Positions 45,801-54,879 are shown, counted from the stretch's first letter. The stretch: DNA of 64,000 bases from RUG14300 sp964391805 (GCA_964391805.1 CAYMNK010000005.1:111507-175506), one strand, 5' to 3'. Program-made: numbers and translations. Notes: generated from the sequence alone by a model not told the origin.

Positions 45801-46634
45801 ATGAGTTATGCAGATGAAGTTTTTAAGCAAAACATCCGCGATATTTTAGAAAACGGCTTTTCTGATGAAGGACTAAAGGTGCGTCCATATTGGGCGGATG
45901 ACCACTCCCCCGCTCATACCGTAAAAAAATTCTGCATAGTAAATAGATACGACCTATCTAAAGAATTCCCGATTATGACGCTTAGAAAAACTAACTTCCG
46001 TGCCGCAATCGATGAAATATTATGGATTTGGCAAAAAAAATCTAACAACGTCAACGATTTAAATAGCCATATTTGGGACGCATGGGCGGACGAAAGCGGT
46101 AGCATCGGTAAAGCTTACGGCTATCAACTCGGAATCAAACACCAATACCCCGAAGGCGAATTCGATCAAGTGGATAGAGTTTTGTATGACCTCAAAAACA
46201 ATCCCGCATCGAGAAGAATTATGACAAACATTTATGTGCATCAAGATTTGCACGAAATGAACCTCTATCCTTGCGCTTATTCGGTGACGTTCAACGTGAC
46301 AGGCAATAAACTCAATGCAATACTCAATCAACGTTCTCAAGATATGGTGGTTGCAAACAATTGGAATATCGTACAATATGCAGTCCTTGTACACATGTTT
46401 GCACAAGTTAGCGGACTCGAGGTCGGAGAACTTGTACATGTAATTGCCGATGCTCATATATATGATAGACATATTCCTATTGCAAAGGGTATGATAGAAA
46501 GAGTACCGTTTAATGCTCCTAAATTGATCATCGATAAGTCAATAACGAATTTCTATGATTTTACCGTTGATAGCTTTTCACTCGAAGGTTACGAATGGCA
46601 TAAATTAGGATGTAAATTACCGGTAGCGGTATAA
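45801..46634 (+). CDS. thyA: Thymidylate synthase
   Basis: Methylates dUMP to dTMP using methylene-tetrahydrofolate, which FolD in this window helps supply. The 277-residue protein has the catalytic cysteine in NLYPCAYS (Cys158; PPCH in E. coli), followed by LNQRSQDMVVANNWNIVQYA (phosphate-binding Arg and dUMP-recognising Asn) and ADAHIYDRHI. The NNWNIVQYA form is a variant of the LGLPFNIASYA signature. The ATG is preceded by AGGAGG, and a strong terminator follows. No dihydrofolate reductase lies next to it, although thyA and folA are often paired. Confidence 0.95.
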   Translation: MSYADEVFKQNIRDILENGFSDEGLKVRPYWADDHSPAHTVKKFCIVNRYDLSKEFPIMTLRKTNFRAAIDEILWIWQKKSNNVNDLNSHIWDAWADESGSIGKAYGYQLGIKHQYPEGEFDQVDRVLYDLKNNPASRRIMTNIYVHQDLHEMNLYPCAYSVTFNVTGNKLNAILNQRSQDMVVANNWNIVQYAVLVHMFAQVSGLEVGELVHVIADAHIYDRHIPIAKGMIERVPFNAPKLIIDKSITNFYDFTVDSFSLEGYEWHKLGCKLPVAV

Positions 46635-46642
46635 AAAAAAGT

Positions 46643-46667
46643 CCTCACCGATTGGTGAGGCTTTTTT
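46643..46667 (+). terminator. Terminator of thyA
   Basis: CCTCACC (46643-46649), loop GATT, GGTGAGG (46654-46660), then CTTTTTT. Perfect 7-bp GC-rich stem. Confidence 0.93.
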
Positions 46668-46689
46668 AATAATAGGTAATAGTGAATAG

Positions 46690-46990
46690 TGAAGATGTGT
46701 AGATTGAGTGGATTGATGGTAATCGTTACCGTCCAAGATACTGCAAGGCAAGCCTTGCACTGCTTCGCAGTTCGACTGCGCTTACGCTCCGCTCAGTATG
46801 CCGGGACGGGCGCTAAAGCGAATCATTTTGCGGATGCAGATACCGACGCAAAGCGTCGCCCTATAGGTTCGACTACAGACTTCGTCTTCCGCTCAGTATG
46901 GCATCAATAGACAAATATAGTAAGTGCAAAATAAAAAGCAAGTGCGATGACTTGCTTTTTGCGGGCGATTACTAATCGCCTTTTTTTTTG
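46690..46990. repeat. Cluster of dispersed hairpin repeats acting as a bidirectional terminator
   Basis: Contains AAGATACTGC plus TGCAAGGCAAGCCTTGCA, GATACCGACGCAAAGCGTCG, TTCGACTACAGACTTCGTC and the two module B hairpins. Here AAAGCAAGT/ACTTGCTTT is followed on the minus strand by TTTATTTT, and GGCGATTA/TAATCGCC (46964-46980) is followed on the plus strand by nine T. Lying between convergent thyA and potD, the pair looks like a two-way terminator. 46991-47068 is AT-rich without features. Confidence 0.85.
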
Positions 46991-47068
46991 AATTATATAT
47001 ATTACTTTATTGTCATATATTTATTATTTGCAGTGTGAGCGACTAATAGTTAAGGTAATAACCGATCA

Positions 47069-48694
47069 TTAATCAATCCTACGGTATTTGCCGTAGAACA
47101 CCTTGGTTTTTAGGACATACACAAGGATAAAGCCTAATACTACAACTGCACATATTCCTAAGCTTATACCGGCAATCGCCCAGTCCCAACCAGCGCTTGC
47201 TTTGACGTTATCCCACATAGATACAATGGTGCTGTTTTGATCTCCGAAATCTTTCATTACGCCAAGTAAAGCAAACTCATCGTCGCTCAAATATAGATGC
47301 GGATATCTAATCAATGACAACCACTCCTCGTCATACAACAGCTCGTATACGGCATCATATGCTCCGTACAATTCGCCAGATTCGTCGGTGCCAAAAATCA
47401 ATTCGTCAAGTTGTTCCAAAGGGCTCCCCTCTTCCCACATCGTTTCGGGATTTTGTAGAGCTAAATCTAATACCGCTTGAATATCGGCAAGTGCTTTTTC
47501 GTCTTCCCAAATTTTTTCAACTCGAGCAATTCGATTGTTCGATAACGTTTGTAGTGCTTTATCGGACGTTTCGATGTATTGATAAGAATCTACAATGGCA
47601 AGGATCGCTTCGGCGTCACCCATAATCGCTTCTCTGTTCATTGCGGAAGAGTAGCCTATTTCGTACATATTATATACGTTAACATAGGGTTGACAAGCCC
47701 ACTCGATAAATAACTCAGCGGCTTCTACATTCTTACACGACGTAGGCATACACCATCCGTCAAACCATACGTTACCACCGCTTGTAGGATTAATAAATCC
47801 CAACTCTACGCCTTCTAACGCGGCTTCTTCGATTGCATACATTGCATCGCCCGACCAAGCAAGGTTTACATAGGCACTTCCAATAATCATATCGTCTTTA
47901 CCAAGGTCTACTTCGTACCCTTTGAGACAGCCCGATTCTTTTTGTTGCTGAAGTATTTTTTCGGCAGAATCGATCATTGCGTCATCGGTACAGTTGATAA
48001 GATCTTGCGGAGCTAAATTCTTATATTGCTCGGGCAAAACTCCCATTTCGTACATATACATTACGGCGGCAGCATATGCGTCTCTTACACTATCTTTCAT
48101 AAGTATTTTACCGTTTAGTTTATCGTATGAGGTCAATTCGCCTTCGTCATTGTACCAAGAATTCCATAGCAATCCCCAGCCTGCTTCTTCTGCCAATTCA
48201 TCGGAAATAACTTCATTACCGTTTTTGTCGACACGTGTGTACATTACGCCCAAAGTTCCCCACATATATGGTACAAAATAATCGTTGAGGTTATATTCCA
48301 TATCCTCAAAAATCTCGTCTACCTTACCGGTAATCATGGGGTCGATATTATCGAGATTCCCAATGTTTTCTTTATTGATTTTAAGCAGTTTACCCGCTCC
48401 CGCAAGCCTCATTATAGAATATTCCGACGGACAAACCAAATCAACGTCAGCATCGTCGTTTAGAACCTTGGTCATCATGGTTTCATTGGTATCATAGGTG
48501 CTGTAGACGACTTCTATTTTTTTACCTGTTTTGGCAAAATAGTAGTCTTCGAACTCATCCAAAATGGACAGATCAATATAATCCGCCCAATTGTATACGA
48601 TAAGTTTGTCCTTTCTCGTGGAACATCCCGTAAATACCGCAATACCCGAAAACGCAAAACAAATAACTAATAATAAAAGTATAACTTTCTTCAT
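47069..48694 (-). CDS. potD: Polyamine ABC transporter substrate-binding protein with C-terminal membrane anchor
   Basis: Binds spermidine or putrescine outside the cell for uptake by PotABC. It is a 541-residue lipoprotein (lipobox FTGC, cysteine 24) with the PotD start LIVYNWADYIDLSILDEFE and the core motifs WGTLGVMYTR, YVNLAWSGDAMYA, NVWFDGWCMPTSCKNVEAAELFIEW. It is about 190 residues longer than usual. The extra part (about 390-500) ends in a membrane segment (WAIAGISLGICAVVVLGFILVY) and a short basic tail, so the protein is anchored at both ends. It begins exactly where potC ends. Confidence 0.9.
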   Translation of the reverse strand: MKKVILLLLVICFAFSGIAVFTGCSTRKDKLIVYNWADYIDLSILDEFEDYYFAKTGKKIEVVYSTYDTNETMMTKVLNDDADVDLVCPSEYSIMRLAGAGKLLKINKENIGNLDNIDPMITGKVDEIFEDMEYNLNDYFVPYMWGTLGVMYTRVDKNGNEVISDELAEEAGWGLLWNSWYNDEGELTSYDKLNGKILMKDSVRDAYAAAVMYMYEMGVLPEQYKNLAPQDLINCTDDAMIDSAEKILQQQKESGCLKGYEVDLGKDDMIIGSAYVNLAWSGDAMYAIEEAALEGVELGFINPTSGGNVWFDGWCMPTSCKNVEAAELFIEWACQPYVNVYNMYEIGYSSAMNREAIMGDAEAILAIVDSYQYIETSDKALQTLSNNRIARVEKIWEDEKALADIQAVLDLALQNPETMWEEGSPLEQLDELIFGTDESGELYGAYDAVYELLYDEEWLSLIRYPHLYLSDDEFALLGVMKDFGDQNSTIVSMWDNVKASAGWDWAIAGISLGICAVVVLGFILVYVLKTKVFYGKYRRID

Positions 48695-49513
48695 CTATTC
48701 ATCCTCCGTTTTAACCTTGAGCTTTTTGAGGTTGGCAAGCAATAATAAAGTAATTACAACCACAAATATGATGGAGAATACCGCAAACCAATACGGACTG
48801 ATCGATTTGACTCTCGCATCCTCGTAAATAAACGTGCTAAGCGTTTCGATACCGGTACCAGCACCCTTGTTGATTTGAGTGATGATAAAATCGTCAAGTG
48901 AAAGGGTGAACGCCATTATGAAGCCCGAAAGTATTCCGGGAACAAGATTGGGCAGTAATACGCCGAATAATGCCTTTGTAGGCGTACTTCCGAGGTCCAA
49001 CGCAGCTTCATATATGTTTTTATCCATACGTTGCAACAATGGCAAAACCGACAATACTACATACGGAGTACAGAAACTGACATGACCTAAAATAAGTCTT
49101 ACATATCCTTGCGGGAATGCAAAAGTGGAGAAAAACACCATTAACGATACCGCAATAACGATTTCGCTATTGACAATAGGAATTTGGTTTACCATAGTCA
49201 CGACTGCACGTGTGCGCTTTTTCAACGAATGAATACCTATAGCACTGATACTGCCTAAAACGGTGGATATTACCGACGAAATCACTGCGATAAGCAACGT
49301 ATTTTTCAACGCAGACATCAATGAATCAAAGGATTCTGACTCGAATATTTGCTTATACGAACTAAAGGTAAAACCTTGCGAAAAGGAAAATCTCGCATTA
49401 CCGCTGAAACTGAATACGATTATCAACAGTATAGGTGCATATAACAAAGCAAGTACAAGCACTACATAACTGTATGAACAAGCCTTTTTAAATACTTCCA
49501 AGCCTTTCCTCAT
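48695..49513 (-). CDS. potC: Polyamine ABC transporter permease PotC
   Basis: A 272-residue inner-membrane permease with about six hydrophobic segments and the EAA loop EAALDLGSTPTKALFGVLLPNLVPGILSG (about residues 165-195) that docks to PotA. The N-terminal FSFSGNARFSFSQGFTFSSYKQIFES resembles PotC rather than PotB. It overlaps potB by four bases and abuts potD with no gap (TAG ATG), so all transport genes are coupled. Confidence 0.93.
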   Translation of the reverse strand: MRKGLEVFKKACSYSYVVLVLALLYAPILLIIVFSFSGNARFSFSQGFTFSSYKQIFESESFDSLMSALKNTLLIAVISSVISTVLGSISAIGIHSLKKRTRAVVTMVNQIPIVNSEIVIAVSLMVFFSTFAFPQGYVRLILGHVSFCTPYVVLSVLPLLQRMDKNIYEAALDLGSTPTKALFGVLLPNLVPGILSGFIMAFTLSLDDFIITQINKGAGTGIETLSTFIYEDARVKSISPYWFAVFSIIFVVVITLLLLANLKKLKVKTEDE

Positions 49514-50334
49514 AGTACCACACTCCCCGATTCGTCTTTTGCACCGAATCTACTCAAAATGAAGTTACTGACAAGCACGAGCACAAGCATCACTAAACTC
49601 ATAACACTGCCTACGCCATACATATTTTGCGAAAACATATTTTGAATGGAATCACCGAATAAATAGATTTGTCTATCACTCAAGATTTCAGTGATGGCAA
49701 ACGTCGATATTGCAGGAATAAACACCATAGTCACACCGCTCAAGATTCCGGGGAAAGACAACGGTAAAGTCGTCTTAACTAATACGGTGAGTTTATCTGC
49801 ACCAAGGTCAAGTGCCGCTTCGGCATAACTCTTATCGATATTCGATATCGAATTGTACAAAGGCATTATCATAAAAGGAAGATAATTATATACCATACCG
49901 AATATGACCGTTCCCATTCCTAACGATACACCGAGTGATTCGAAAATAGCCTTGGTAGCAAGTGTGCGGATTAGAAAGTTTATCCACATGGGAAGCATAA
50001 AGAATAGTATTAAAAGTTTACCTGCCTTAAGTTTACTAAGTATCAATGCCAAAGGATAGCCGAGTATCAAACAAATAGCCGTGGTTATCAAACCGATAAT
50101 TATACTTTTCCATAAAACATCGAGTCCGCTCGAAGTGCTGACATTGAAAAAATCAATAAAGTTTTGGAAGGAAAATCCGTCATCGTATATAAATGCATTG
50201 ATAAGAATAAGTACCAACGGCACTACGACGAATAACATCAAAAACAATATATACGGATAGGAAAACACTCGACGCGTCAACTTAAATCCGCTCTTGCGTT
50301 TTCCCTTCGCGGTAACGTTAGCGAAATTAGTCAT
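49510..50334 (-). CDS. potB: Polyamine ABC transporter permease PotB
   Basis: A 274-residue permease with about six membrane segments and the EAA loop YAEAALDLGADKLTVLVKTTLPLSFPGILSG. The block LPMWINFLIRTLATKAIFESLG is characteristic of PotB. I chose ATG 50334, preceded by GGAGG at a good distance, rather than a start five codons upstream. It overlaps the end of potA by eight bases. Confidence 0.93.
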   Translation of the reverse strand: MTNFANVTAKGKRKSGFKLTRRVFSYPYILFLMLFVVVPLVLILINAFIYDDGFSFQNFIDFFNVSTSSGLDVLWKSIIIGLITTAICLILGYPLALILSKLKAGKLLILFFMLPMWINFLIRTLATKAIFESLGVSLGMGTVIFGMVYNYLPFMIMPLYNSISNIDKSYAEAALDLGADKLTVLVKTTLPLSFPGILSGVTMVFIPAISTFAITEILSDRQIYLFGDSIQNMFSQNMYGVGSVMSLVMLVLVLVSNFILSRFGAKDESGSVVL

Positions 50335-51820
50335 TGTTGTCCTCCGCAACCTCTATTTCTTCGATTATTATCTTCTCGGGAGCAATCTTTACGCCGAGTC
50401 TATCGTCCTTCATCCACTCATAGTCGGTGTCGACGAAGAAATCATAATAGTCGTCCGAACGAACTATGCATTGATAATAACTGCCCTTATAAATGCTATT
50501 GACAACGGTTACGCCTATGACACCGTCATCCTCGTTATCAGTGAGCTCTACATCGTCAAAATCGACCTTGACTCTGACTTTGGTGCCCGAAGGAAGATTA
50601 GAATTACATTCAAACTTGCCTCCGCATATCTCTACGATACCTTCATCCCACATCTCAGTTTCAATTTCGTTAATAATACGCGATTTGTGCATAATATGGA
50701 AACTGTCGGGACGAATAATCAAACCTACATCGCTACCGACGACTCTTAAATCGGTATGGTGAACCATGATTTCGTTATCGTCACCGTCTTCGTCCTTGAC
50801 AATTACGGTAGTTTGGAAGTGATCGCCTTTAAATACCGACGACTGAATATTACCGACGATCATGGCGTCACTCGATTCCTTATCAACGATAAGAATATCT
50901 TCGGGACGAACGATAACGTCTACGGGTTCATTCTTTTTGAATCCCTTGTCTACACAACGGAAAGTGTGACCGATAACCGAAATGCAATAGTCGCCGGTCA
51001 TATCTCCGCTGAAAATGTTAGATTCGCCTACAAAGTCGGCAACGAATGCGTTTGCAGGCTCGTCATATATCTTTTGAGGAGTAGCGATTTGTTGTACTAC
51101 GCCCTCTCTCATAATAATGATCCTATCACTCATAGTCAAGGCTTCTTCTTGATCGTGGGTAACGTATACGAAGGTGATACCGAGTTTCTTATGCATATTC
51201 ATAAGTTCTATCTGCATATCCTTACGCAACTTAAGGTCCAATGCGCCTAAAGGTTCGTCAAGTAAAAGTACCTCGGGTTCGTTGACAAGAGCACGTGCTA
51301 TAGCAACTCTTTGCATTTGTCCGCCCGAAAGCGACGTAACACTACGCTTCTCATAACCTTCCATATCTACCATTCTAAGTGCATTACTTACTTTATCGGA
51401 TATTTCTTCCTTAGTGAGCTTACGAAGTTTTTCTAATTTGACACCTTTTTTCTCTACGAATTCACCGGTAGGCACTTTCTTGAGTTTCAAACCGAAAGCA
51501 ATGTTATTGAAAACATTGAGATGCGGAAACAATGCATAACGCTGGAATACCGTGTTAACATTGCGCTTATACGGCGGAAGTTCGGTTATGTCTTGTCCGT
51601 TAAATAAAATCTGTCCGCTCGTGGGCATTTCAAAACCTGAGATCATCCTAAGCGTAGTCGTTTTACCACAGCCCGACGGTCCTAAAAGGGTGACAAATTC
51701 GCCCTTGTGAATGCTGATAGATAGATTTTTAACGACGGGCTTGTCGCCAAAACTCTTATGAACATTCTTGAGTTCGATGATCGTGTCGTTCGCTAACACT
51801 TTCTTTTCATTGGTTGCCAT
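50327..51820 (-). CDS. potA: Polyamine ABC transporter ATP-binding protein PotA, extended C-terminus
   Basis: Couples ATP hydrolysis to polyamine import. The ATPase part (about 1-260) has Walker A GPSGCGKTT, a Q-loop FQRYALFPHLNV, signature LSGGQMQRVAIARAL, Walker B VLLLDEPLGALD and the switch VTHDQEEAL. At 497 residues it is about 130 longer than most PotA proteins: two TOBE-like regions (about 300-370 and 420-480) replace the usual single one, with an acidic insert. A 25-residue insert rich in lysine precedes the helical region (GEFVEKKGVKLEKLRKLTKEE). ATG 51820 follows AGGAGG; the longer frame upstream is not needed. Confidence 0.92.
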   Translation of the reverse strand: MATNEKKVLANDTIIELKNVHKSFGDKPVVKNLSISIHKGEFVTLLGPSGCGKTTTLRMISGFEMPTSGQILFNGQDITELPPYKRNVNTVFQRYALFPHLNVFNNIAFGLKLKKVPTGEFVEKKGVKLEKLRKLTKEEISDKVSNALRMVDMEGYEKRSVTSLSGGQMQRVAIARALVNEPEVLLLDEPLGALDLKLRKDMQIELMNMHKKLGITFVYVTHDQEEALTMSDRIIIMREGVVQQIATPQKIYDEPANAFVADFVGESNIFSGDMTGDYCISVIGHTFRCVDKGFKKNEPVDVIVRPEDILIVDKESSDAMIVGNIQSSVFKGDHFQTTVIVKDEDGDDNEIMVHHTDLRVVGSDVGLIIRPDSFHIMHKSRIINEIETEMWDEGIVEICGGKFECNSNLPSGTKVRVKVDFDDVELTDNEDDGVIGVTVVNSIYKGSYYQCIVRSDDYYDFFVDTDYEWMKDDRLGVKIAPEKIIIEEIEVAEDNND

Positions 51821-51840
51821 AAATAATCCTCCTAAGTTTA

Positions 51841-52374
51841 TCAGAAATCGCTCGGAGTGGTTACCCAAAGAATTTTCGCTTCTTTGCTACCAACGTTGAC
51901 GATTTTATGTTCCTTATCTCCTAAGAGATAAAAAGTTTCTCCTTTTTTTGCTTTATATGCAAAATCGTGTATTATAATCATTATTCTGCCGTCTATAACA
52001 TAGCCGAATTCTTGACCTTCAAACGGATACCTGATATCCGAACTACCATTTACAGGTAAGGTCAATAAAACGGGTTCCATATCGTTTTTTGACGAATTGG
52101 GAACTAACCAAGTTATCGAGCCGTCCCCATTGGGTGCAGATACATAATCTTCTGAACCGAATACAACTTTTTCTTCTTTCTGCTCTGCAAAAAATTGAGG
52201 AAGGGAAACGCCCAATACATTTAAAATATCCTCTAAAGTAGAAATTGACGGTGACGAAACATCGTTCTCTAACTGGCTGATATATCCTTTAGTCAACTCA
52301 CATCTCGACGCAAGATCCTCTTGAGTCAATCCAAGTTGAAGTCTACAAGCCCTTATTTTTTGCCCGATATCCAT
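51841..52374 (-). CDS. XRE-family regulator with cupin domain, first gene of the polyamine operon
   Basis: A 177-residue transcription factor: an N-terminal helix-turn-helix (IRACRLQLGLTQEDLASRCELTKGYISQLEN, about 5-35) and a C-terminal cupin (about 105-175; YPFEGQEFGYVIDGRIMIIIHD, KGETFYLLGDKEHKIVNVG). This is the PuuR-like type often placed before potABCD, where the cupin is thought to sense polyamines. It is 20 bases upstream of potA. Palindromic sites around its own promoter suggest autoregulation of the whole operon. Confidence 0.9.
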   Translation of the reverse strand: MDIGQKIRACRLQLGLTQEDLASRCELTKGYISQLENDVSSPSISTLEDILNVLGVSLPQFFAEQKEEKVVFGSEDYVSAPNGDGSITWLVPNSSKNDMEPVLLTLPVNGSSDIRYPFEGQEFGYVIDGRIMIIIHDFAYKAKKGETFYLLGDKEHKIVNVGSKEAKILWVTTPSDF

Positions 52375-52388
52375 AATACACTCCTTCT

Positions 52389-52500
52389 AAACAAAAAGTT
52401 TACTATGGTAAATTATATATTCGAAGATTAGTAAAGTCAAATAAAAAGATTAGTTTTACTAAACCGTCGGTAAACTTAGTATTTCTAAACTTTTTGTTAA
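52389..52500 (-). promoter_or_regulatory. Promoter and probable operators of the polyamine operon
   Basis: On the minus strand TTGACT (52440-52435), exactly 17 bases, TATAAT (52417-52412). TTTACTATGGTAAA (52399-52412), a 5-4-5 palindrome, overlaps the -10 and the start of transcription. A 13-base element, AACAAAAAGTTTA (52390-52402), recurs inverted as TAAACTTTTTGTT (52486-52498), and further TTTAC/GTAAA half-sites lie between at about 52455-52475. This arrangement suits cooperative binding or looping by the XRE-cupin regulator. Confidence 0.7.
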
Positions 52501-52658
52501 ATATCACTGTACAGGTGTTTTGTTATAATATTTATATATTATATAGATTTAGATGCCAACATGGAGCTACTCATTTCATTATCAAACTTTTTTATTCTTG
52601 TGGTGTGTTTTTCATATAGCGTTTCTCATTTTTTACTTATCTCGCCATGCCGTAACAT

Positions 52659-52707
52659 AAAAAATGCCCGAACGTCAATCTGTATTCGAGATCAACTATT
52701 CGTGCAT
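52659..52707 (-). terminator. Possible terminator of the membrane protein gene
   Basis: On the minus strand ATGCACGAA pairs with TTCGGGCAT across a long loop of about 25 bases and is followed by TTTTTTAT. The rest of 52501-52758 is AT-rich; a 54-codon frame from 52561 lacks a ribosome binding site and is not called. Confidence 0.5.
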
Positions 52708-52758
52708 TCTTTAAAAATAATATGAAGGTAAAGAAAAAAAATAAGTTTTTATTTATAC

Positions 52759-53562
52759 TCATTCAGAACTATGTTCCACCATCATCGTTCCGCAAGAAGT
52801 CGGTATGATAACATGCGGTACTAAATATTTATCCGCGTTCCAATGAAATGCTTTACTAAGTATCAATGCAAACATCGAAATCAATGAGCCTATCATCCCT
52901 ATAAGCATGTCATCAAGCGTGTCATATAAACCTATGTCAAGATATCCGTCAATGGTTATACTTCTTCCGTCACCATAATATATTATCGTTTGCGTTATGT
53001 TATCGATATCTATCACGAAATTATGACTACCTGCAAGATAAAAAGAATGAAAACTATTAATAATCTTGTCTTCTTGCATATCGAGATGAAGCAACTCCGT
53101 ACCCATATATTCAAACATTTCCCATAAAAACAGTATTCCTATACAAAAGAAAAATCCGCCTATCAAATATGGTACAATATTTTCCTCATAACTCATTTTT
53201 GACACTTTACGCATAAATGCAACACCAAAAAAGAAGAAGATCGAACCGGATAAGCCATGTAACATATCATCCCACCACGGATACTTAAAATAAAAATCAA
53301 AACAAGGACCTAAAATAACACCTCCGGCTATTAAAAACGTTAATAGTACTTCTATTATCGGCACGATTTCAATTTTTAATATGTATTCACCAATTAAAAA
53401 AAACGGTATAACAAGTAAAGCACTGCATAATGACATCAACAAGTTGCGCACTTGCTTTACTACAGCAAAATAGATCATACTTCCAAATAAAAACGCTACA
53501 AGTACACTAAGAATCAACATAAATGGTTTATTTTTAGACCTTTCTCGCATATACATTCCCAT
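52759..53562 (-). CDS. Multi-pass membrane protein, possibly DUF2238/YjdF-like
   Basis: A 267-residue protein with about six hydrophobic segments. Conserved-looking motifs are WWDDMLHGLSGSIFFFFGV (about residue 110), FLWEMFEYMGTELL (about 155) and YDTLDDMLIGMIGSLISM (about 225). Histidine and acidic residues inside membrane segments resemble the DUF2238 group of unknown function; this is a tentative match. The start is uncertain: AGGAG at 53576-53580 lies 13 bases before ATG 53562 and only four before a TTG at 53571. It is a single gene. Confidence 0.6.
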   Translation of the reverse strand: MGMYMRERSKNKPFMLILSVLVAFLFGSMIYFAVVKQVRNLLMSLCSALLVIPFFLIGEYILKIEIVPIIEVLLTFLIAGGVILGPCFDFYFKYPWWDDMLHGLSGSIFFFFGVAFMRKVSKMSYEENIVPYLIGGFFFCIGILFLWEMFEYMGTELLHLDMQEDKIINSFHSFYLAGSHNFVIDIDNITQTIIYYGDGRSITIDGYLDIGLYDTLDDMLIGMIGSLISMFALILSKAFHWNADKYLVPHVIIPTSCGTMMVEHSSE

Positions 53563-53680
53563 TTTCCGCAAATATCTCCTCTTCTGTTTCTTTAAAAAAA
53601 GTATACAACCGCGTTTTTAACGAGAAATCAAAATAATGTAAAGGCAATGTAAAAACCGTTAAAGTTTTGTAAAATCAAAT

Positions 53681-53723
53681 TAAAAAAAGAGAAAACTCGG
53701 CATAATTGCTTTATTTTCTCTTT
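53681..53723 (-). terminator. Terminator of the cysteine-rich helical protein gene
   Basis: AAAGAGAAAA (53686-53695) and TTTTCTCTTT (53714-53723) pair across an 18-base loop; on the minus strand a run of T follows. It lies about 45 bases after the stop at 53768. Confidence 0.75.
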
Positions 53724-53767
53724 CTTATTTGTTAACGGATTATGATTATTCCGAATGCAGTGTTATC

Positions 53768-54268
53768 TTAATTGAGCCATTTGCGCAAAGAGTATAATGA
53801 TTCGTTCAACATGTTTTCGACTTTATTGGCATGCTCGATTATTTCGGGCGAGTATGAACAGCTGATATTTAAATTCTTACCTATTGTTTCTATACCCATT
53901 GTGGTGCCCTTTATCAATTGTTCGGCAACCTTTTCGTCCGAATGTGTACCCGCTAATCCCATTTTGATCATACCACGTGAAAATGCTTCCTTGACACTGC
54001 TCAAAATATCCTCGGATATTCCTTTGGATCTCATCATATCTTCGGTTTCGTGAATTAACTCTTGATATTTAGATTGCAATGAGGTAAGGTAACTTCCAAA
54101 TTCTTCACTGGCAACATATTCTCGAGTAACATCAATGGCTTGCGAACCCATTATTACTGTTTTGAGAAGATCTCTAACGAGTGTTTTGTCGCAATCCATG
54201 TTTTCGTTCATACAACAGCACGAGCAATCGCATGAACATTCTTGTTTGTTTCCATTGTTTTCTGACAT
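53768..54268 (-). CDS. Small helical protein with a cysteine-rich N-terminus
   Basis: A 166-residue soluble protein. It begins with a cysteine cluster (ECSCDCSCCCMNENMDCDK, eight cysteines in residues 11-26) and continues as four long amphipathic helices, a bundle layout like ferritin-like or DUF2383-type proteins (VIMGSQAIDVTREYVAS, YQELIHETEDMMRSKGI, AEQLIKGTTMGIETIGKNL). The cysteines could bind metal or line up disulfides; the clustering recalls spore-coat or metal-storage proteins. No defined family assigned. AAGGAGG precedes the ATG. It is a single gene. Confidence 0.65.
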   Translation of the reverse strand: MSENNGNKQECSCDCSCCCMNENMDCDKTLVRDLLKTVIMGSQAIDVTREYVASEEFGSYLTSLQSKYQELIHETEDMMRSKGISEDILSSVKEAFSRGMIKMGLAGTHSDEKVAEQLIKGTTMGIETIGKNLNISCSYSPEIIEHANKVENMLNESLYSLRKWLN

Positions 54269-54334
54269 TTTGTCCTCCTTTTATCCATAGTATAAACGGA
54301 AAAAGGAATAGTATTCAAGGATAATAATCACTCG

Positions 54335-54490
54335 ATTGAATGACATCCTTTTAACAAGGAATAAGATTCCACCTCACAATGTTCGGTGCGGCTACGCCGT
54401 TCGACTGCAGTCTATCGACTTCCGCTCAGAATGACATAATTAACGCTATCGCTTGTCGTAATATGGATTTATAAAAGGACAAGGTGCCGA
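54335..54490. repeat. Dispersed hairpin repeat copy
   Basis: TTAACAAGGAATAAGATTCCACCTC, GGCTACGCCGTTCGACTGCAG and TCTATCGACTTCCGCTCAG match parts of the 9.8-10.6 kb cluster. No gene. Confidence 0.8.
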
Positions 54491-54505
54491 TGAGAAAATG
54501 TTAAT

Positions 54506-54826
54506 TTACTCGTCTGCGTTTTCGCCTGAATGGGCTTCTTCATATAGCTTATTGTATTCTACAAATACCTTTTCTATTATATCATCATCAAGTTCAATTA
54601 TGAACTGATCTTGACCTTTTTCGTCTTTACCTACTTTAAAAACAAGCGCTTCATCTTCGCTCATTCCTTCAATAAGTTCTACCGGCTGTAAAAGTACATA
54701 AAAATTGTCCTCAAGAGCAATTCCTGCAATTTCGATAAAATCGATTTCTTCTCCGGTCGCAGATGTTAATGTTACAATATCATCATCGTCTTCGAATGGT
54801 ATGTTATTGTTGTTGTTTTCTTCCAT
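54506..54826 (-). CDS. DUF1292 family protein
   Basis: A 106-residue acidic protein of the DUF1292 family, common in Bacillota. It shows the family layout: a strand region DIVTLTSATGEEIDFIEIAGIALEDNFYVLLQPVE, a LVFKVGKDEKGQDQFIIELDDDIIEKVFVEYNKLY region, and low-complexity N and E/D ends. Function unknown; relatives are often next to yrrK/ruvX and Fur-like genes, which are absent here. GAGGAG precedes the ATG. Flanked on both sides by repeats, so it is a single gene. Confidence 0.85.
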   Translation of the reverse strand: MEENNNNNIPFEDDDDIVTLTSATGEEIDFIEIAGIALEDNFYVLLQPVELIEGMSEDEALVFKVGKDEKGQDQFIIELDDDIIEKVFVEYNKLYEEAHSGENADE

Positions 54827-54879
54827 AGTATGTTTCTCCTCTTTTATTGTTTTTTGATAATTATTTCGCTATGTGGTTG

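Noticed and set aside
52561..52725. 54-codon open frame on the plus strand starting ATG GAG CTA
   Set aside because: No ribosome binding site, unconvincing composition, and it overlaps the likely terminator of the minus-strand membrane protein.
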